The notes beneath the pieces were generated by a model that did not search any database, was not told the DNA's origin, and worked only from the letters and a program-made list of their open reading frames with translations. This document shows, one piece after another, positions 9,899 to 18,295 of a stretch of DNA of 64,000 nt (the stretch's first letter is position 1; each line of letters opens with the position of its first letter). Where the stretch lies: the NCBI GenBank assembly GCA_015222055.1, contig JADFUR010000097.1:18322-82321 (forward strand), read 5' to 3'. Source of the stretch: Bacteroidota bacterium (GTDB lineage Bacteria; Bacteroidota; Bacteroidia; Bacteroidales; B39-G9). The position numbers and the translations under genes were made by a program.

Positions 9899-9974
9899 TA
9901 TTTGTCGTCATTTAGATGATTTAAAATATTAAACGAAATATGACATATTTTTAAGATATGTCATATTTTTTTTG
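9858..9974 (+). repeat. Direct repeat copy A: pgi 3' end plus terminator (candidate island boundary)
   Basis: This stretch holds the end of pgi, its stop, the sequence AATATTTGTCGTCAT and the terminator hairpin. A diverged copy in the same orientation lies at 20834-20940: 21 identical bases at the start (AAAGAAACATTGGAGATTAA and one more), then a 12-base gap, then alternating conserved blocks through the hairpin. The two copies flank the toxin-antitoxin and peptide-export island. Confidence 0.8.
9936..9974 (+). terminator. Rho-independent terminator after pgi
   Basis: Arms 9936-9948 (AAATATGACATAT) and 9956-9968 pair perfectly over 13 bases around a 7-base loop, ending in a T-run. Confidence 0.85.
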
Positions 9975-10288
9975 TTGTAAAACTCGCCCTTTCGGATTTG
10001 TAATCCGAAAGCATTAGTATATTGCTTGTTAGTTTGGGATTGCAAACCACGAACAGCAATGTATTTGTAATTAAAAAGACAATCGCAGCGAGCAGTCTTT
10101 TGATTGAATTAAAAAATATTTATTCCCCTGCGGAATTACGAATTTTTTTTAAAGAATCGAAATTAAATTCTCCCAAGTTTAAGGTTTTTATTCTGCTTTT
10201 GTAAAGATATACAAAAATAGAAAATTTAGATTTTTTTACTCTTCCTTGTTTTTTTCATCATTTAAAACAACAATAAATCAAAACAAAG

Positions 10289-10319
10289 TTACCTTTTTTG
10301 GTAATTTTTCATATCTTTG
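10289..10319 (+). promoter_or_regulatory. higBA control region: TTACC-N6-GGTAA operator and TATCTTTG box
   Basis: TTACC (10289-10293) and GGTAA (10300-10304) form an inverted repeat over a T6 spacer, a plausible HigA operator. TATCTTTG at 10312-10319 matches the Bacteroidota -7 box and ends only 8 bases before the HigB ATG, so the message would be nearly leaderless. Autorepression by the antitoxin is the usual mode for this family. Confidence 0.5.
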
Positions 10320-10327
10320 TATTGTCT

Positions 10328-10639
10328 ATGAGAATAATAAAGGAAAGCACATTAAAAGAGTTTTGTGAAAATAGTAAATACAGGCAAGCATCAGAAGCTT
10401 TAAGATCATGGATTTATGAAGTGAAATACTCAGAATGGAATAATGCACAGGAGCTAAAAGCGAAATACAGAAATGCAAGTATAATAACATCAAAAAGAGT
10501 AGTTTTTAACATAAAAGGTAATGATTACCGATTAATAGTTGATATAGAATTTAAATTAAAGATAATATTTGTAGTGTGGTTTGGTACACACAAAGAATAC
10601 GATAAAATAGACATTAAAACAGTAAGTTATGAAAACTAA
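10328..10639 (+). CDS. higB: HigB-like toxin (type II TA mRNA interferase)
   Basis: Type II toxin of the HigB family, which cleaves mRNA on the ribosome. The ATG at 10328 gives MRIIKESTLKEFCENSKYRQ and 103 residues, the normal size; the longer frame to 10298 runs into the promoter. Diagnostic stretches are LRSWIYEVKYSEWNNAQELKAKY and RVVFNIKGNDYRLIVDIEFK, followed by VVWFGTHKEYDKID. The toxin gene precedes the antitoxin gene, as in other hig operons, and overlaps it by 11 bases. Confidence 0.9.
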   Translation: MRIIKESTLKEFCENSKYRQASEALRSWIYEVKYSEWNNAQELKAKYRNASIITSKRVVFNIKGNDYRLIVDIEFKLKIIFVVWFGTHKEYDKIDIKTVSYEN

Positions 10640-11096
10640 AATATTAAAAACCGAACAAGAATATAATGAAGCTGTAGAGAGAATTTATGAACTTATTCAT
10701 AGCTCTGAGAATGCTATTAAACCTAATACCGCTAAAGGAGAAGAAATAGAACTTTTATCATTGTTGGTTGAATTATATGAAAAAGAACATTATCAAATAG
10801 AAGCACCAAACCCTATTGAAGCAATTAAATTTAGAATGGAGCAAATGAATTTAAAACAAATTGATGTAGCTCCTCTATTTGGTGGAAAAACAAGAGTCTC
10901 AGAAGTCTTACACGGAAAGCGTCCATTAAGCTTAAAAATGATAACCTTACTTCACCGATACTTAGGTATCCCTTTAGAATCATTAGTTTCCGGAGATAAA
11001 AGAATAAAGTTAGAGCCAGAAAAAAGAAAAAAACTTTTAGAAGTCCCATCAATTAGTGATTATTTAAGGAAAAATGATGAAATAGCATTAGCATAA
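10629..11096 (+). CDS. higA: HigA-like antitoxin with XRE-type HTH
   Basis: Antitoxin and autorepressor partner of the preceding HigB. Residues ~60-120 hold a helix-turn-helix (EAIKFRMEQMNLKQIDVAPLF, then GGKTRVSEVLHGKRPLSLKMI), characteristic of HigA proteins, after an N-terminal helical region that contacts the toxin. Length 155 aa is normal for the Bacteroidota version. Its stop codon abuts, with no base between, the stop codon of the convergent HlyD-like gene, so there is no room for a terminator. This tight junction suggests the pair arrived by insertion. Confidence 0.9.
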   Translation: MKTKILKTEQEYNEAVERIYELIHSSENAIKPNTAKGEEIELLSLLVELYEKEHYQIEAPNPIEAIKFRMEQMNLKQIDVAPLFGGKTRVSEVLHGKRPLSLKMITLLHRYLGIPLESLVSGDKRIKLEPEKRKKLLEVPSISDYLRKNDEIALA

Positions 11097-12173
11097 TTAA
11101 TCCTGTACCTTAATTTTATCATTTTTATTTAAGCCTTCAGTTATTTCAATTCTTAAGCCGTCTGACAATCCGGTTTTTACTCTCTTTTTTTCAAACAGAT
11201 TACTTTTTTTTAAGACTTGTACAAAAGTTGTATCTCCTTTAAAGATAAGGTTTTTTTCATCAATTGTTAAAACGCTGTCTCTTTTTTCTGTAATTATATC
11301 GGCAATAGCAGTATAGCCTGAACGAATTTTTATAGTATCACCGGGGATATTTATTTTTGCTTCAATATCAAATTTTATTACTCCGTTTTGTTCAATCCCT
11401 TTTGGTGAAATTTTATTAAGAATTGCAGTTGTTTTTAAATTGTTAAGAGCTGTAATTGATATTGAAAAGTTTTTACCTTTATTTAAATAGACAATATCAT
11501 TTTCATTTATTTTACCTTTAAATATTAATGATTTTAAATCTGCAATAACAGCTATTGTAGAGCCTTCGTTAAAGTTATTACGTTCTATTACCGAGCTGCC
11601 TTCTTTTAGAGGCAATTCTAAAACAGTTCCCGATATTGTAGCTCTAACAATATTTGCTACTACCGATTGTTTTTTCGAATAACCTTCTTTAATTATTTGT
11701 AACTGATTTTTATTTGAATTTAATACCTCAAGAGCTAACTTATATTTTTGATAAGATTGTTCAAATTCAGCTTCAGCTATTGTTCCATTTTCAAATAATT
11801 GTTTGTTTCTTAAGTAGCTCTTTTTTTCTGTATCAAAATTTATTTGTGAAGTTGTTAGAGCTTTTGTTGCAAGCTCAACAGATTTTGGGTCTGCAATTAA
11901 TTTTATTTTTGCAATTTTATCGCCAACTTTAACTTGTTGTCCTGTTTCGACATACAATTTATCTAAAATGCCTGAAATTTGAGACTTAAGAGATATTTCT
12001 TTTGCAGGTAACAGCAAACCGGATATAAGCCTGTTTTTAATTATATTTTCTATTTTTGCTTGCTCTGTTTTAAAATTATTTAATTTTTCTTTACCTTTTA
12101 TTTTAATCAAAACAACAACCATTATTATGATGATTGTAAAAAGTATTAATATTATTTTTGTTGTTTTACTCAT
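11097..12173 (-). CDS. HlyD/RND-type periplasmic adaptor protein
   Basis: Membrane-fusion subunit linking an inner-membrane exporter to an outer-membrane channel. A single N-terminal membrane anchor (residues ~5-24) is followed by a barrel-sandwich half-motif (LKSQISGILDKLYVETGQQVKVGDKIAKI), a coiled-coil hairpin (~95-160), the second half-motif and a beta-barrel (VVANIVRATISGTVLELPLKEGSSV), and a C-terminal domain. Length (358 aa) is typical. It lies at the end of the export cluster, downstream of a MacB-like permease, with a toxin-antitoxin pair between them. It probably serves the C39 exporter or the MacB-like permease. No TolC gene is adjacent; the one at 2.1 kb is a candidate. Confidence 0.85.
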   Translation of the reverse strand: MSKTTKIILILFTIIIIMVVVLIKIKGKEKLNNFKTEQAKIENIIKNRLISGLLLPAKEISLKSQISGILDKLYVETGQQVKVGDKIAKIKLIADPKSVELATKALTTSQINFDTEKKSYLRNKQLFENGTIAEAEFEQSYQKYKLALEVLNSNKNQLQIIKEGYSKKQSVVANIVRATISGTVLELPLKEGSSVIERNNFNEGSTIAVIADLKSLIFKGKINENDIVYLNKGKNFSISITALNNLKTTAILNKISPKGIEQNGVIKFDIEAKINIPGDTIKIRSGYTAIADIITEKRDSVLTIDEKNLIFKGDTTFVQVLKKSNLFEKKRVKTGLSDGLRIEITEGLNKNDKIKVQD

Positions 12174-12316
12174 TATGTTTGGTTTATGAAAAAGTTCTAT
12201 TTCGAAGTATATTCTTTTAAGTTATAAGAAAATTGAAACGGGCTGTCTTGAAAAGTTTAAAAATTTATTGCTGTTTCGCCTTTTTTTTTATTTATATTAA
12301 TTGGGCTTTGTGCCTC

Positions 12317-12634
12317 TTAGTCATCATTTATATCTGAAAAATTATATGAATTTTCTAATAGCATAGCACAATTATGTACAGTAAGAATATCTATTCTATT
12401 TTCATTAATTATTTGATAAACAATTCTATAATTGCCTCTAATTAATTCTCGTATAGATATATTGTTAAATTCCGGAATTATTTTTCCTGAAAAAGGATAT
12501 GATTCAAGGATATTAACAGAATCGAATAAGCGTTTTACAGTTATTTGAGCATATTTTTCAGAATTCTTGGATATATAATCACCTAAATCATTTAAATCTT
12601 GAATGGCAGAATCTGTCCAAGTTACTCTATCCAT
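12317..12634 (-). CDS. ParE/RelE family toxin
   Basis: Type II toxin of the ParE/RelE superfamily. MDRVTWTDSAIQDLNDLGDYI is the family's first strand-helix pair, and IRELIRGNYRIVYQI with IDILTVHN gives the core strands. Length (105 aa) is normal. The family contains gyrase poisons (ParE) and ribosome-dependent nucleases (RelE); the sequence alone does not decide which. The start overlaps the antitoxin gene by 13 bases, so translation is coupled. Confidence 0.88.
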   Translation of the reverse strand: MDRVTWTDSAIQDLNDLGDYISKNSEKYAQITVKRLFDSVNILESYPFSGKIIPEFNNISIRELIRGNYRIVYQIINENRIDILTVHNCAMLLENSYNFSDINDD

Positions 12635-12804
12635 TTTTTTAATTTTTTCTTAGCCTCTTCTTTTGAATTAATTTTTCCATTTTTCGAATCGTCAATTCCT
12701 TTCTGAACTTTTTCAATAAAAATAAGATGATCAATTAATTCATCTATTGAAACATTTTCAGGCAAACTATCAAGAGAATTTTTTATTTGTGTTTTTGTTA
12801 TCAT
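12622..12804 (-). CDS. Small antitoxin partner of ParE/RelE toxin
   Basis: This 60-residue, highly charged protein (IDELIDHLIFIEKVQKGIDD, then EEAKKKLKKWIE) precedes and overlaps the toxin gene, the standard antitoxin-toxin order. The C-terminal helix resembles the addiction-module component type of Bacteroidota antitoxins that wrap the toxin. It has no clear DNA-binding motif beyond a short N-terminal helix pair. The call rests on size, position and coupling. Confidence 0.8.
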   Translation of the reverse strand: MITKTQIKNSLDSLPENVSIDELIDHLIFIEKVQKGIDDSKNGKINSKEEAKKKLKKWIE

Positions 12805-12821
12805 AATTCTTGATTTTAATC

Positions 12822-12829
12822 CAAAGATA
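12822..12829 (-). promoter_or_regulatory. Bacteroidota -7 box (TATCTTTG) of the ParE-type TA pair
   Basis: On the minus strand TATCTTTG lies 17 bases before the antitoxin ATG. It indicates that the TA pair has its own promoter inside the export cluster; the same octamer serves the HigBA pair. Confidence 0.5.
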
Positions 12830-12884
12830 ATGAATTTTAAGCGATATTTAATAACTTGTTTTGTTTTCTATTAAGCAAATCTGA

Positions 12885-14141
12885 CTAATCGCTATTATAA
12901 TTTAATGCACTTATAGGTTTTATGTCTGCTGCTCGTTTTGCCGGAACAAAACCTGCAATAACACCCGAAATTATTACTAAAACAAGAGAGCCTATTGCAA
13001 TCGGCATATTCATATTCAGGCTGTTAATAAAAAAATCACTTTCATCCATAAAAAATTTTATTAATACATTAATTACTGAAATAAAAGCAAAACCGGAAAT
13101 TAATCCAATTATACCGGAAATAAATGTGATGATTATTGATTCGGATAATACCATAAACAAAATTGAATTGGGTTCTGCACCAACAGCCTTTCTAATACCG
13201 ATTTCTTTTGTCCGTTCTTTTACCACTACAAGCATTATATTGCTTATGCTGACTATTCCGCTTAAGAGTAACGCCATACCAACTAACCAAAGAAAAACTT
13301 TAACTCCGGTAAAAAATTGACCAAAGCCTTTCATTTGCTCTTTATAATTAAATATTGAAAGAGCTTTTCTGTCAGATTTATCAAAACCGAGGCGATTTGA
13401 TAAAAATGTTTTTACTTTTTTTTGAAATTTTAAAGGGTCGGTATTCTGATTTAGTGTTAAACCTACAATATTAAATTCTTCTCCCTGATTATAAGTTTCT
13501 TTCATGGCATTGTACGGGATGTATATTAAAGATTGCTCGCTTTGATTTAAAATTGTGCCTGTTTTTAATAATCCAATCACTTTAAACCATGTGCCGGCAA
13601 TATTTATAAATTTCCCTATTGCTTTTTCATCATTAAAAATAACTGATTTTACTTTACTGCCTATAATTGCTACTTTTCTTTTTTCTTCATTATCAAATTT
13701 GTCAAATAATCTTCCTTTCTTAACATTTATTGTTTTTATCGAAAAATAATCTTGATTAACTCCTTTTATTGAATAATTGCCAAATTTATCTTGAAAACTA
13801 ACAATTGAATTTCCCCGATAATTTATTTCAGGCGATATTTTTTCAATCTCTTTAAATCGTTTTTTTAATAATTCAATATCAGCTTGATGAAAAAGGATAT
13901 ATTTTCCTTCTGTTTTACCTATAGCAACTTTAGAGCTTTGTCCACCGTAAAGCCATATACTGTTTTGTGCAAACCCTTTAAAAAACTGCATAATTCCTTC
14001 TTGAAACCCTTCGCCTGCACTTAGTATTGTAACAAGAATAAATATACCCCATGCAACGCCAAAACCTGTAAGTATATTTCTGCGTTTATGTTGTTTAATA
14101 GAATTTAGAGCTTCTTCAAAAGCATTGAAATTAAGCATCAT
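12885..14141 (-). CDS. MacB-like (FtsX-domain) ABC transporter permease
   Basis: Four-helix permease of the MacB/LolCE type: one membrane helix after an N-terminal RNILTGFGVAWGIFILVTILS, a ~230-residue periplasmic MacB_PCD-type domain (residues ~45-270), then three C-terminal helices with the conserved ERTKEIGIRKAVGAEPNSILF stretch of the FtsX domain. Length (418 aa) is normal for a stand-alone permease. Such permeases move substrates from the periplasm with a separate MacB-type ATPase. None is encoded next to it; the only nearby ATPases are the C39 exporter and the BcrA-like protein at 17.6 kb. An immunity or efflux role for the peptide is possible. Confidence 0.85.
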   Translation of the reverse strand: MMLNFNAFEEALNSIKQHKRRNILTGFGVAWGIFILVTILSAGEGFQEGIMQFFKGFAQNSIWLYGGQSSKVAIGKTEGKYILFHQADIELLKKRFKEIEKISPEINYRGNSIVSFQDKFGNYSIKGVNQDYFSIKTINVKKGRLFDKFDNEEKRKVAIIGSKVKSVIFNDEKAIGKFINIAGTWFKVIGLLKTGTILNQSEQSLIYIPYNAMKETYNQGEEFNIVGLTLNQNTDPLKFQKKVKTFLSNRLGFDKSDRKALSIFNYKEQMKGFGQFFTGVKVFLWLVGMALLLSGIVSISNIMLVVVKERTKEIGIRKAVGAEPNSILFMVLSESIIITFISGIIGLISGFAFISVINVLIKFFMDESDFFINSLNMNMPIAIGSLVLVIISGVIAGFVPAKRAADIKPISALNYNSD

Positions 14142-14169
14142 CTGATTTTCTTATTGACTATTATTTATT

Positions 14170-14219
14170 GATTACTGTCTACTGTCTACTATCCACTGTC
14201 CACTGTCTTGCCTACTGAC
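14170..14219. repeat. Short degenerate tandem repeats of ACTGTCT/CCACTGTC type
   Basis: The 90-base gap between the C39 exporter and the MacB-like gene is mainly a run of 7-8-base units (CTACTGTCTACTGTCTACTA, then CCACTGTCCACTGTC). It is low-complexity sequence without coding potential. Confidence 0.7.
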
Positions 14220-14226
14220 AAAGTTA
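14219..14226 (-). promoter_or_regulatory. Possible -7 box (TAACTTTG) for MacB-like gene
   Basis: TAACTTTG on the minus strand matches TAnnTTTG and lies just after the stop of the exporter gene, 78 bases before the MacB-like start. It could allow separate transcription of the two. Confidence 0.35.
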
Positions 14227-14231
14227 AATAT

Positions 14232-16394
14232 TTAAGCCAATTTTTTCCAATATAAACTATATAAATTTTCTGTTTGTAATAATTCTTTATGAGTGCCTGC
14301 ACCAGTAATCTTTCCATTTTCAAGAATATAAATACGGTCGCTGATATTTTTCAGAACATGTATCCTGTGAGAGATATAAAAAACAGCTATTTCTTGTTTT
14401 AATTTACTAAGTATATGAGTTGTGAATTTTTCTGTCTCTCTATCCATTGCAGCAGTAGCTTCGTCAAGAATTAGAAATTGAGGTTTTTTATACAAAGCCC
14501 TGGCAAGTGCAATAATTTGTTTCTGTCCGCCTGATAGATTTATTCCTTCTTCGCCTAATAATGTTAAAACCCCTTGTGGCAAAGCATCAATATATTTTGC
14601 AAAGCCGTATTCCTTAAGAAATGTTAAAACGTTATTTGCTTCTTTTTGTGAATTATCTAAACAAATATTATCTATAACATTACCATTAAAAATATGAATA
14701 TCTTGAGGAACAACACTAATAATATCTCTCCATGAGTTGGTATTGATATCCTGTATATCGGTATTTTTATTAAAAATAACATTACCTGTTTCAGGCGTAT
14801 AAAATTTTTGTAATAGATAAGCGAGTGTGCTTTTTCCGCTTCCACTTTCACCAACAATAGAAATTAACTCACCTTTTTTTATTGTTAGATTAATATTCTC
14901 TAAAATTTTTTTTCTTCCCGGAAATCTAAATGCAAGATTCTGTATTTCTAATTTATCAAAAATTATTTTATCTTCTTTATCTGTGATTTTTGTTTCAGAG
15001 CGTATGCTTGTAAATTCAAACATACGATTAAAAGCAACTTTTGCTTCATTTATTGGAATTGTAATAAGAGCCAGATTACTCACTGACGGCAATAATGATG
15101 ATGCAATGCCAATCACTGCCATAAGTTCGCCGATTAACATATTACCGTGAAAAACCTGTAACGAAGAATAAATTAGAATAGCTGTTAAAAATATAGTGCC
15201 GGCAAAACCAGAAATAAAACCAAGACGAATATTAATTTTTCCTAAATCAAATATTTTATCCTGAAAATTACCATATATAAGTTTGTTGATTTTTGAGAAA
15301 AATGTTTGTTTGTTAAAATTTTTAATAACAGATATTCCGTTCATTGAGCTTACATAGTTGCTCTCGTTGTATGCATAAGTTATCATTACTGATTTCTGGG
15401 CATCAATAATCTTTTTGTTAAAACTGTAAATTAAAAAAAAGTAAAATGGCAGACTTATAAGTGCAATAATTCCTGTTTGCCATGAGTAAAAAAACAAAAA
15501 GCCAATTGATGTAATCGAGACAAGTAAATCAATAATAAAATTACCTGCAATTTGTGTAATAACTCCTTGAATACGCCTTGTGTCGTTTAAACGAGCCACA
15601 AGCTCTCCTATTTTTCTTGTGTCGAAAAATGATTTTGGCAGAAAAAGAAGTGAACTGTAAAAAAAATTAATAATTCTGTTGTTGAAATTTTTGCTTTGTG
15701 TTACTAGCATAAATTGTCTTATAGCAGCAAGACCTACTCTCACAATTAATAAAAAAGCTACTAATACAATGCTTAGCACTAATTTTTGTAAATCTTTTGA
15801 AGGAAGTATATTATCAATTAATTTTTGTGAAAATACAGCTACAACCATGCCGAGAATTGAAATTGCAACACCAAGCACAATGCTTATGCCAAGCAGATTG
15901 TAATCTTCTTTAATAAGATTAATCAACCATTTCTTTTTCTCATTTTTTATTGCCTCTGTCTTTTGAAATTTATCATTAGGTATTAATGTAAGGCATTTTT
16001 TTGACACCCATATTTTATCTAATTCCTCTTTAGTATAATATACAATTCCTTTTCCGGGATCTCCAATAATAAAATGTTTGTTTTCGTAACCGTAACACAC
16101 CAAATAATGCTGTAACCTATAATCGATTAACACATGGAGTATTAAAGGCTTGCCATGGTCAATAATTGCTTGTATATCTGCTTCATTACCTTCGGCATTA
16201 AATCCTGTTTTGTTTGCAGCTTGATATAGCCCGAGCAAAGTAGTTCCTTGCTTGCTTGTGCCGCTTATTTCTCGCAATTTCTCTAACGAAATATCTCCCG
16301 AGTAATATCTTATTAACGACAGTAAACAAGCAACTCCACAATCTGACTGGTCGTGTTGTAGAACAAATGTTTTTTTTAATTTTTTAATTTCCAT
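14232..16394 (-). CDS. C39-peptidase ABC exporter (bacteriocin processing and secretion)
   Basis: Cuts the double-glycine leader from a peptide and exports the mature peptide across the inner membrane. Three domains are visible. The N-terminal peptidase C39 domain has Q13, catalytic C19 (QHDQSDCGVACL), H96 (LQHYLVCYG) and D112 (IGDPGKG). Six membrane helices span ~165-440. The nucleotide-binding domain has Walker A VGESGSGKSTLAYLL (~515), signature INLSGGQKQIIALARAL, Walker B LILDEATAAMD and the H-loop YISHR. Length (720 aa) is normal and all catalytic residues are present. It overlaps the thioredoxin-like gene by 11 bases. The only GG-leader peptide seen in the window (20010-20219) lies in the same cluster and is the likely substrate. 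Confidence 0.95.
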   Translation of the reverse strand: MEIKKLKKTFVLQHDQSDCGVACLLSLIRYYSGDISLEKLREISGTSKQGTTLLGLYQAANKTGFNAEGNEADIQAIIDHGKPLILHVLIDYRLQHYLVCYGYENKHFIIGDPGKGIVYYTKEELDKIWVSKKCLTLIPNDKFQKTEAIKNEKKKWLINLIKEDYNLLGISIVLGVAISILGMVVAVFSQKLIDNILPSKDLQKLVLSIVLVAFLLIVRVGLAAIRQFMLVTQSKNFNNRIINFFYSSLLFLPKSFFDTRKIGELVARLNDTRRIQGVITQIAGNFIIDLLVSITSIGFLFFYSWQTGIIALISLPFYFFLIYSFNKKIIDAQKSVMITYAYNESNYVSSMNGISVIKNFNKQTFFSKINKLIYGNFQDKIFDLGKINIRLGFISGFAGTIFLTAILIYSSLQVFHGNMLIGELMAVIGIASSLLPSVSNLALITIPINEAKVAFNRMFEFTSIRSETKITDKEDKIIFDKLEIQNLAFRFPGRKKILENINLTIKKGELISIVGESGSGKSTLAYLLQKFYTPETGNVIFNKNTDIQDINTNSWRDIISVVPQDIHIFNGNVIDNICLDNSQKEANNVLTFLKEYGFAKYIDALPQGVLTLLGEEGINLSGGQKQIIALARALYKKPQFLILDEATAAMDRETEKFTTHILSKLKQEIAVFYISHRIHVLKNISDRIYILENGKITGAGTHKELLQTENLYSLYWKKLA

Positions 16395-16923
16395 TTTGTT
16401 GAGATAGATATTTTAAAAGAGCTTCAGTTTTAACTTCTCCTTTAAATTTTTTAACTAATTTTCCGTTTTTGTTGTATATAAATGATGATGGTAACGGAGA
16501 TTTGCCGAAAATACTGTCAAATTTTATTTCTTTATCTTCCAGTAAATAAATATTAGCAAGTTTATTTAAATGGTATTTTGTAGCAAACATTTTTAAAGTG
16601 TCAGCATCTTCAAATGATACCATTACTATCTGAAAATTTTGAAATTTTTCATTTTGTTTACTTATTTGTTTAATTTCATATTCACAATGTTCACATTCTG
16701 TATTGAAATAAATTATTAATGTAGCTTTGTTTTTTTCTAAATTTTTGTTTGTAAACAATTTGTTATTATAAACATTAGTAAATGAGAAATTTGGTATGGT
16801 TTGTATTTGTTTTTCAATAGTTTGTTTGTGTTTAATCATACAAACAATTTTAAAAACCATAAAAGTCAAAAAAAATACCAAAATAATTGGTATTATAATT
16901 TTTAATATTTTTCTCATGTTCAT
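16384..16923 (-). CDS. Membrane-anchored thioredoxin-like protein (CEHC motif)
   Basis: TlpA/AhpC-type thiol-redox protein. From the ATG at 16923 (whose A is shared with the upstream stop codon, as TAATG) it has one N-terminal membrane anchor (KIIIPIILVFFLTFMVFKIV), then a thioredoxin fold with TLIIYFNTECEHCEYEIKQI carrying the C-x-x-C pair as CEHC, and a cis-proline region LPSSFIYNKNGKLV. It should act in the periplasm. C-x-H-C centres are found in DsbA-like oxidases as well as in TlpA-like reductases, so direction is not certain. Placed between the membrane protein and the C39 exporter, it may act on the two cysteines of the exported peptide. Confidence 0.85.
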   Translation of the reverse strand: MNMRKILKIIIPIILVFFLTFMVFKIVCMIKHKQTIEKQIQTIPNFSFTNVYNNKLFTNKNLEKNKATLIIYFNTECEHCEYEIKQISKQNEKFQNFQIVMVSFEDADTLKMFATKYHLNKLANIYLLEDKEIKFDSIFGKSPLPSSFIYNKNGKLVKKFKGEVKTEALLKYLSQQNGN

Positions 16924-17576
16924 TAACTGAAAGTAAGGATTAAAAAAATTACACACACCACCCAAATAAAAAGACCTACACCATAAGTACTGAGTATAAA
17001 CTCAAAAGATTTCCAAAAAGGTTTTTTAATTATATCTTTTAACAGATAAGCAATTATAAACCAGTAGCTTATTTCAAATAAGTTTATTGTTTGAAAAGGA
17101 TAAATTAACCATTTTGGCACTTCATTAACTAAAAATAAATTTGTTAACGATAAGGGATAAAAAAATTGAAGATACTCAAGCGTTAAATTATGTGAATTAA
17201 AATAAATCCATAATAATTTGCTTAATGAAGATAAAATAAATATAGGTTCTGCTAATAATACAATACCAAAAAGCTTTTTAAACCCAACTTTAAAATTACA
17301 TAATATTGCACCAATATTAAGCACCAATGCTACTAACGAAAATTTTATTGCAAAAGCAAAAGGTGTTATTATATAATTAAGCCACATCCATTTTTCAGAA
17401 ATAGATAAAATATGTTTTATTTTTTCTGTACTAAGTTGCTCCCCAAGATTTTTATAGTAAATATCTTTAATTGGAATAATTTGTTGGCTTGCATATATAA
17501 TAAAAATACTGAAAAGGCATAGTATTATATATACTAATTTTTTGTTAATGTTTAGGTATTTGTTTGTTACACTCAT
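16923..17576 (-). CDS. Multi-pass membrane protein of peptide cluster (unknown)
   Basis: I do not recognise the family with certainty. This 217-residue protein has about five hydrophobic membrane segments (residues ~14-32, 65-90, 98-118, ~165-183 and 195-215) with a short extracytoplasmic loop after the first; the topology recalls Yip1-like proteins. It lies one base after the ABC ATPase gene and its stop codon overlaps the start of the thioredoxin-like gene, so it is clearly part of the operon. Immunity protein, exporter accessory or redox partner are all possible; the position fits an immunity or assembly factor. Confidence 0.7.
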   Translation of the reverse strand: MSVTNKYLNINKKLVYIILCLFSIFIIYASQQIIPIKDIYYKNLGEQLSTEKIKHILSISEKWMWLNYIITPFAFAIKFSLVALVLNIGAILCNFKVGFKKLFGIVLLAEPIFILSSLSKLLWIYFNSHNLTLEYLQFFYPLSLTNLFLVNEVPKWLIYPFQTINLFEISYWFIIAYLLKDIIKKPFWKSFEFILSTYGVGLFIWVVCVIFLILTFS

Positions 17577-17577
17577 A

Positions 17578-18282
17578 TTACTCTTGATAAAAATATTTTT
17601 TTAATTCATTAAGTGTATATTTATTATTTGAGAGATCTTTAATTATTTCCCCTTTTTCTAATATTATAATTCTATGGCAAATTTCGGAAATATTGTTTAA
17701 ATTATGACTTGAAATTAAAATTGTTGCTTTGTTAATTTCATTATATTCTTTTAGCATATCTACCAAGAGCATTTGTGAAGTAGGATCAAGATTATTAAAA
17801 GGCTCGTCTAAAATTATAATTTTAGGTTCTATTAGAAATGTTGATATGATTCCTATTTTTTGTTTATTACCTTGTGAATATTCCCTTATATATTTACCTT
17901 TTTGTGCAAGAATTTCGTTATTGAAGAATTTCGAATACTGTTTTAATTTAATGTTAATCTCATTTTTTGTAAACCCATATATATTTCCAACAAAATAAAA
18001 GTATTCTTCTGCTGTTAAAAAATTTATAAGAAAATCTTCGTCAAGATATGAACCTGTATAATTTTTCCATTTTTCTGATTTAGTTACGTCAATATCTCCA
18101 ATTAAAATTTCACCCGAATCTGATTTTATTAAATCAAGTAATAATCGAAAAAAAGTTGTTTTGCCTGCACCATTATTCCCTACTAAACCGAATATTTCAC
18201 CAGATCTTATTTTTAGTTTATCAATATTTAGTACTTTTTTTTTATTATATTCCTTTGTTAAGTTTTTAATATTAATTTCCAT
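17578..18282 (-). CDS. ABC transporter ATP-binding protein (BcrA-like)
   Basis: ATPase of an ABC-2 type transporter. The ATG at 18282 gives MEINIKNLTKEYNKKKVLNID; the longer frame overlaps the preceding gene and adds no domain. Motifs: Walker A FGLVGNNGAGKTTFFRLL, signature REYSQGNKQKIGII, Walker B IIILDEPFNNLD, H-loop LISSHNL. Length (234 aa) fits the BcrA/drug-resistance group. It lies 13 bases after the DUF5687 membrane protein gene, its probable permease partner. Such pairs often give self-immunity in bacteriocin loci, which is a reasonable inference here. Confidence 0.9.
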   Translation of the reverse strand: MEINIKNLTKEYNKKKVLNIDKLKIRSGEIFGLVGNNGAGKTTFFRLLLDLIKSDSGEILIGDIDVTKSEKWKNYTGSYLDEDFLINFLTAEEYFYFVGNIYGFTKNEINIKLKQYSKFFNNEILAQKGKYIREYSQGNKQKIGIISTFLIEPKIIILDEPFNNLDPTSQMLLVDMLKEYNEINKATILISSHNLNNISEICHRIIILEKGEIIKDLSNNKYTLNELKKYFYQE

Positions 18283-18295
18283 ATTTTTAATGTTG

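Larger units (their letters stand above)
9899..10327. other. Intergenic region pgi-higB: terminator, REP-like palindrome, operator
   Basis: The 429 bases hold the pgi terminator and a perfect 10-bp inverted repeat around TGT (CTTTCGGATT at 9989-9998, AATCCGAAAG at 10002-10011), a short dispersed palindrome of which a half-copy appears near 3667. The control region of the HigBA pair is at its right end. A 60-residue open frame at 10022-10204 has no start context or homology that I recognise and is treated as non-coding. Confidence 0.6.

Noticed and set aside
10022..10204. 60-residue open frame between pgi and higB
   Set aside because: Begins with TTG inside repeat-like sequence, has no recognisable domain or signal, and overlaps no conserved signal. 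Treated as non-coding.
12174..12316. Additional small peptide gene in the export cluster
   Set aside because: I looked for a second GG-leader peptide here and at 19778-20009 and 20220-20398 on both strands and saw none with a start and leader pattern.
12922..13320. 132-residue plus-strand frame
   Set aside because: Lies antisense within the MacB-like gene and has the composition expected of a shadow frame.
14170..14219. Possible CRISPR-like repeat run
   Set aside because: Units are only 7-8 bases, contiguous and degenerate, with no spacers and no cas genes.
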